A stretch of 64,000 nt of DNA from Paraspadella gotoi (taxonomy: Eukaryota > Chaetognatha). A model generated the notes under the pieces. The model was not told the origin of the DNA. It searched no databases and saw nothing but the letters and a program-made list of their open reading frames with translations. Shown one piece after another: positions 61,844 to 64,000 of this stretch (its first letter is position 1; each line of letters starts with the position of its first letter). The stretch spans positions 19,615,377 through 19,679,376 of the forward strand of contig CM119263.1 in assembly GCA_051294375.1 (NCBI GenBank), given 5' to 3'. A program made the translations under genes and the position numbers.

Positions 61844-62253
61844 NNNNNNNNNNNNNNNNNNNNNNNNNNNNNNNNNNNNNNNNNNNNNNNNNNNNNNNNN
61901 NNNNNNNNNNNNNNNNNNNNNNNNNNNNNNNNNNNNNNNNNNNNNNNNNNNNNNNNNNNNNNNNNNNNNNNNNNNNNNNNNNNNNNNNNNNNNNNNNNNN
62001 NNNNNNNNNNNNNNNNNNNNNNNNNNNNNNNNNNNNNNNNNNNNNNNNNNNNNNNNNNNNNNNNNNNNNNNNNNNNNNNNNNNNNNNNNNNNNNNNNNNN
62101 NNNNNNNNNNNNNNNNNNNNNNNNNNNNNNNNNNNNNNNNNNNNNNNNNNNNNNNNNNNNNNNNNNNNNNNNNNNNNNNNNNNNNNNNNNNNNNNNNNNN
62201 NNNNNNNNNNNNNNNNNNNNNNNNNNNNNNNNNNNNNNNNNNNNNNNNNNNNN
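61844..62253. other. Assembly gap (410 N) within the neurexin-family gene
   Basis: Interrupts exon 4 in mid-LNS1. The remaining bases of that exon and its donor are hidden. Confidence 1.
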
Positions 62254-62333
62254 TTGAACGGAGCGGAAAATGACTGCGGCTTTAACTTTTCCGCGTCTTC
62301 CATTTTTGTTTCGTCATTTTTCGTTCGAATTTT

Positions 62334-62374
62334 TTCTACTATTTTCTATTTTCTATTTTCTATTTTCTACTATT
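62334..62374. repeat. TTTTCTA minisatellite
   Basis: Four to five units of a 7-bp repeat (ttttcta) with ttttctacta variants at each end. Confidence 0.9.
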
Positions 62375-62450
62375 TCTGTTATATTGTTGAGATGTATAAC
62401 TGTATATACGATGAGGATACAAAGAATATGACGGAGAAAACTTAGACAAA

Positions 62451-62739
62451 NNNNNNNNNNNNNNNNNNNNNNNNNNNNNNNNNNNNNNNNNNNNNNNNNN
62501 NNNNNNNNNNNNNNNNNNNNNNNNNNNNNNNNNNNNNNNNNNNNNNNNNNNNNNNNNNNNNNNNNNNNNNNNNNNNNNNNNNNNNNNNNNNNNNNNNNNN
62601 NNNNNNNNNNNNNNNNNNNNNNNNNNNNNNNNNNNNNNNNNNNNNNNNNNNNNNNNNNNNNNNNNNNNNNNNNNNNNNNNNNNNNNNNNNNNNNNNNNNN
62701 NNNNNNNNNNNNNNNNNNNNNNNNNNNNNNNNNNNNNNN
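62451..62739. other. Assembly gap (289 N) within the neurexin-family gene
   Basis: Probably hides the exon encoding the end of LNS1. A consensus donor follows at once (62747). Confidence 1.
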
Positions 62740-62746
62740 GCTATAA
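62740..62746 (+). other. Possible exon end at gap edge with consensus splice donor
   Basis: Just after the 289-base N-run, the first bases read gctataaa followed by gtaagt, a full-consensus splice donor. If the gap hides the rest of LNS1, this would be the last few bases of that exon. The next exon (63824) can be read in phase 0 straight after a codon-aligned AAA. A chance donor cannot be excluded because only about seven exonic bases are visible. Confidence 0.35.
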
Positions 62747-62893
62747 AGTAAGTTTGAATTTTTCGGCGCAATTAGATATCGCAATAAAAATCATGAAAAT
62801 TCTTTAAATTAAAAAAGGTTTTCATCCCGCTCACGTTTTTTTTTTCATTATTGCTTTAACCATCAACCGTCAGAGACATTGATTAATATTTTT

Positions 62894-62925
62894 TCGTCGT
62901 CGTCGTTGTCGTCGTCGTCGTCGTC
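62894..62925. repeat. (CGT)n microsatellite, intronic
   Basis: Trinucleotide repeat with one gtt interruption. Confidence 0.95.
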
Positions 62926-63024
62926 CCTCCTTCATTTCTCTTCCATTTTTTCTCCTCAGTCGCGCCATTCCATGTTCTTCTCGAACTTTCACCAAATTTT
63001 CATAAGAATCCCATTTCTTTTTTC

Positions 63025-63058
63025 NNNNNNNNNNNNNNNNNNNNNNNNNNNNNNNNNN
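63025..63058. other. Assembly gap (34 N), intronic
   Basis: Between a T-rich stretch and cggctaaatt; no coding sequence on either side. Confidence 1.
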
Positions 63059-63823
63059 CGGCTAAATTATTTAATTCCGGCTGCTGCTCTCTAATCGCTC
63101 TCTGTCTCGACTCGCTCGTCTCTCGCTCGATCTCTCCTCTCTCTGCATCCTCTCTCTCATCCATCGATGCTCACATTCTTCTCTCGATCCTCGTCTCATG
63201 CATCTCTAGTCTCATATGTCATATATTAAAATATTTATTCAAGATCTAAGATTCTGAAAATGTCAGCAGAGGTTTATGGACATTTTATAACCACCAGTCT
63301 CGAATACCGCGTGAAGTTCGGCATCGTTAGAATGAAGAAATTCTTGTCGCATAGATTCTCGTGCTCTAGTTTCTATCACTCTCTGTTCTCTCCTCAAAAT
63401 AGCCAAACTCTGCCGATGAAAAATTCAGTTGCATTCAAGGAAAGTTGAGAAAATTTTATGTCGACACTCCACTCTATAACTTATGAATAAGAGAAATGAA
63501 AAGGTTCTTGAATTTTAATTTCCTCAAAAAATTTGGTAAAATTTTTTTTTTCTCGGTTTAATGGAGTTGAGAACAAATATTTCCTCGGGATTAGAAAGTA
63601 ATTTTGCGAGTCTCTCACGAAATCCAAACTTAAGCTTTTTGAGTGGAGCTCAAAAAGTCTTTTTTATCTCGAAAAGCTTTTATTTTTTTCGAGCTCGAAA
63701 AGCGTTGAGATAGACACAGAAATTAAAAACGAAAAATTGTTTGTCATTTAATATATTTTATGAACGACTGTTCTTTAAATTTGATTACAAAACGTAAACC
63801 ATATTTCGTTACTCTCTCTTTAG

Positions 63824-63944
63824 GAAGCGGGCCAACTCAACATCTGCGAGCGATCCTCACCCTGCGACGCTGGATGCGACTGCATCGTTGTGGATGTGGC
63901 TCCCGGTTACAAATGCGACTGCTCGCCAAAGATTTGCGGAGAGG
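63824..63944 (+). CDS. Neurexin-family gene, Cys-rich EGF-like exon
   Basis: 121-bp exon between acceptor ctctctctttag and donor gagg|gtaagt, entering in phase 0 and leaving in phase 1. The frame encodes EAGQLNICERSSPCDAGCDC, then IVVDVAPGYKCDCSPKICGE. Spacing is C-x5-C-x3-C-x-C-x10-C-x-C-x4-C. The start (CERSSPC) and the GYxCxC centre are EGF-like and sit where neurexins carry their first EGF repeat after LNS1. The extra Cys pair and short last loop depart from the six-Cys spacing of classical neurexin EGF-A. It may be a divergent EGF continued in the next exon, or a link to axotactin-type neurexin relatives. A longer open frame over the same bases is out of phase and ignores the splice sites. 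Confidence 0.7.
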
Positions 63945-64000
63945 GTAAGTTCGTGTTATTTGTCTCGCAAAGTTTAATTGCTTCATTAATCATTACTACA

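Overview
This is a eukaryotic, animal genomic window and almost all of it is non-coding. No prokaryotic operon, CRISPR array or dense gene content is visible. The one gene I can name is on the + strand at the right-hand end (about 55.78-63.94 kb): the 5' part of a neurexin-family gene. Its exons encode a signal peptide, most of the first laminin-G/LNS domain and a Cys-rich EGF-like module. The encoded protein resembles arthropod Nrx-1 as I recall it, so a protostome, most likely an arthropod, is the best guess; the extreme dinucleotide-repeat load would suit a crustacean, but that is only a guess.

Layout. 0-6.5 kb: pyrimidine/purine-rich spacer with (CTTC)n, (CTTT)n, (CGT)n, (TAACA)n and (GA)n tracts. 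6.57-9.48 kb: an inverted duplication around a 25-N gap. 9.5-11.9 kb: purine-rich spacer and a 147-N gap. 11.9-13.07 kb: a second inverted duplication with a 25-N gap at its centre. 13.1-17.0 kb: an AT-rich island bounded by about 200-bp inverted repeats, possibly an old DNA transposon. 17-34 kb: spacer with many pure (CT)n/(GA)n tracts, a tRNA-like B box at 30.98 kb and no supportable gene. 34.25-40.53 kb: a very large inverted duplication (arms about 2.7-2.8 kb, 779-bp spacer) whose left end abuts another 25-N gap. 40.5-44.9 kb: spacer rich in (CGA)n, (AAG)n and (GA)n. 44.9-47.8 kb: an island with different sequence texture, holding a decayed retrotransposon gag-like coding region. 47.9-48.43 kb: an array of GCTGATG...CATCAGC inverted motifs. 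48.48-48.99 kb: a possible LTR, primer-binding site and short gag start. 50.9-52.4 and 54.3-55.2 kb: AT-rich islands, the first with a hammerhead-ribozyme-like motif and the second with a near-perfect hairpin. 55.3-64 kb: the neurexin gene.

Two themes matter to a user. First, the neurexin gene has a 66-bp, phase 1-1 exon encoding a Tyr/Asp-rich 22-residue insert. Skipping it rebuilds the conserved LNS1 glycine exactly, so it looks like a cassette exon in LNS1. Second, three of the four 25-N gaps sit in or beside inverted duplications, and the arm copies differ mainly by one-base insertions/deletions and by degenerate versus pure CT/GA tracts. That looks like long-read gap filling or palindromic reads rather than biology, so the order and orientation of 6.5-9.5, 11.9-13.1 and 34.2-40.5 kb should be doubted. 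Most long open frames in this window are translations of microsatellites and were not called as genes.
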